Shown here piece by piece: positions 5,867-6,385 of a stretch of 6,385 nucleotides of DNA. The stretch covers positions 1-6,385 of the forward strand of contig JAIELR010000020.1 of assembly GCA_019752835.1 (NCBI GenBank). The letters run 5' to 3'. Source of the stretch: Gammaproteobacteria bacterium. GTDB taxonomy: Bacteria > Pseudomonadota > Gammaproteobacteria > UBA1113. The notes beneath the pieces are model-generated. The model was not told the DNA's origin and made no database searches. It worked only from the letters and a program-made list of their open reading frames with translations. The position numbers were made by a program, and so were the translations under genes. The number at the start of each line of letters is the position of its first letter. Positions within the stretch are counted from its first letter, which is position 1.

Positions 5867-6055
5867 ATGAATACAAGTAAGAAACCGATGATATTGCGAG
5901 TTTACCAGCCCACCATCCCTTTAGATGTAAAACACCCGCCCAAAATGGTGAGTGGGGTTTATCGCACAGTTGATTCCTCAACGCCAAGACATACGCCTAA
6001 AAAAAGCCCTGCTGTCAAAAAATCGCCGCTGAATGAAAAAAAAGAGGCGATTTAG
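5867..6055 (+). CDS. Small basic Pro/Lys-rich protein, partner type of DUF6338 genes
   Basis: This gene encodes 62 residues from the ATG at 5867, which lies 4 nt after the stop of the DUF6338 remnant. An upstream TTG at 5837 in the same frame would overlap that frame and is less likely. The protein is rich in Lys, Pro, Ser and Thr, with no hydrophobic core or membrane segment. It is probably disordered. It holds a VYQPT near the N-terminus and a GVYRT in the middle. From memory, small proteins with repeated GYQPT motifs often lie directly downstream of DUF6338 genes, so this looks like a diverged member of that pair. The ribosome binding site is weak (ATGGGG at 5852-5857). With its partner truncated it may no longer be functional. 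Confidence 0.5.
   Translation: MNTSKKPMILRVYQPTIPLDVKHPPKMVSGVYRTVDSSTPRHTPKKSPAVKKSPLNEKKEAI
6020..6053. repeat. Hairpin overlapping the end of the small gene
   Basis: AAATCGCC (6020-6027) and GGCGATTT (6046-6053) form a perfect 8-bp stem around an A-rich 18-nt loop, ending on the stop codon TAG (6053-6055). There is no T-run after it, so termination is uncertain. Confidence 0.45.
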
Positions 6056-6096
6056 AGTTACTAAATGTTCTTTCTTCCTTTCATGGAACTGTCTTT

Positions 6097-6154
6097 GTAG
6101 GGGTAGGCCCCTGTGCCTACCCATATACGGGCAACCACAGGGGGTTGCCCCTAC
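6097..6154. repeat. REP/iREP pair (BIME-like element), downstream copy
   Basis: GTAG (6097-6100), arms GGGTAGGC (6101-6108) and GCCTACCC (6115-6122). A 6-nt spacer follows, then arms GGGCAACC (6129-6136) and GGTTGCCC (6143-6150), then CTAC (6151-6154). Both stems are perfect 8-bp palindromes with 6-nt loops. The layout is the same as at 1193-1257 with different arm bases, so the pairs share structure through compensating changes. This copy is intergenic, after the small gene's stop. Confidence 0.85.
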
Positions 6155-6385
6155 TAAAGCCCCAGCTCCTTTCGGTTATTTTATAGAGGGAACCTTACTC
6201 GATAACCCCACAAATAGATATGATTAAAGGACAGCACGTAATACGGGGCCGAGTTTCTTAAAATCAACGATCCCGTATTACGCTTTTATCGTGAGCGTTC
6301 TTCATCTTGCCTCATTTGCAATATCAATAAATGTAAGTTCTAAGCATTATTTCCGCTTTAATACGGGCTACACTGTTTAAAAAAT
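6155..6385. other. Non-coding right end of the window
   Basis: No gene with recognisable content is visible on either strand. The only structure seen is the inverted repeat at 6237-6282 and a short direct match to its arm, TAATACGGG, at 6359-6367. The rest is AT-rich and unremarkable. Confidence 0.6.
6237..6282. repeat. Perfect 11-bp inverted repeat
   Basis: CGTAATACGGG (6237-6247) and CCCGTATTACG (6272-6282) flank a 24-nt spacer. CTTTTATCG follows the right arm, which is a weak T-run, so this may be a terminator or an operator-like site. TAATACGGG, nine bases of the left arm, occurs again in the same orientation at 6359-6367, which hints at a repeated binding site or a second repeat family. 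Confidence 0.55.

Noticed and set aside
6033..6227. 64-codon plus-strand open frame
   Set aside because: It starts inside the small gene and reads through the REP pair, giving the typical REP peptide (GRPLCLP, GVAPT). It has no ribosome binding site and no protein-like composition.

Overview
The window looks like a chromosomal segment of a gammaproteobacterium, most plausibly of the Legionellales (Coxiella/Legionella-like). This is an inference. It rests on an operon of class I HMG-CoA reductase, mevalonate kinase and a second GHMP kinase, a mevalonate route that is unusual in Gammaproteobacteria but known in that order. It also rests on an adjacent large orphan gene with the look of a secreted effector. 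No marker gene settles the taxonomy.

Positions 1-2964 hold a tightly packed plus-strand operon. It contains the 3' end of HMG-CoA reductase, mevalonate kinase, a GHMP kinase that is probably phosphomevalonate kinase, and a classical short-chain dehydrogenase/reductase (SDR). Junctions overlap by 4-8 nt. Between the two kinases sits a cluster of three REP-type palindromes, each carrying a GTAG tetranucleotide. The mevalonate kinase frame reads straight through this cluster, so about 45 C-terminal residues are encoded by repeat DNA. A rho-independent terminator at 3013-3040 closes the operon.

Positions 3107-5329 encode a 740-residue protein I cannot assign. Its N-terminal part has a layout that reminds me of the SpvC/OspF-type effector fold but without the expected catalytic His. 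A long polar, mostly helical middle follows, and then a Gly/Ala-rich hydrophobic membrane module near the C-terminus. The gene has its own ribosome binding site. It is bracketed by two diverged copies (70 of 84 bases identical) of the 3' end of the SDR gene. The downstream copy at 5406-5489 is a decayed fragment with an in-frame stop. This suggests the gene arrived by recombination or insertion at the end of the mevalonate operon.

Positions 5330-6385 are a scrap zone. They hold an imperfect inverted repeat, the SDR-tail remnant, a possible promoter, a 5'-truncated DUF6338-like gene, its small 'YQPT'-type partner, a second REP/iREP pair and a long perfect inverted repeat near the end. No RNA genes, CRISPR arrays, transposases or integrases are visible.
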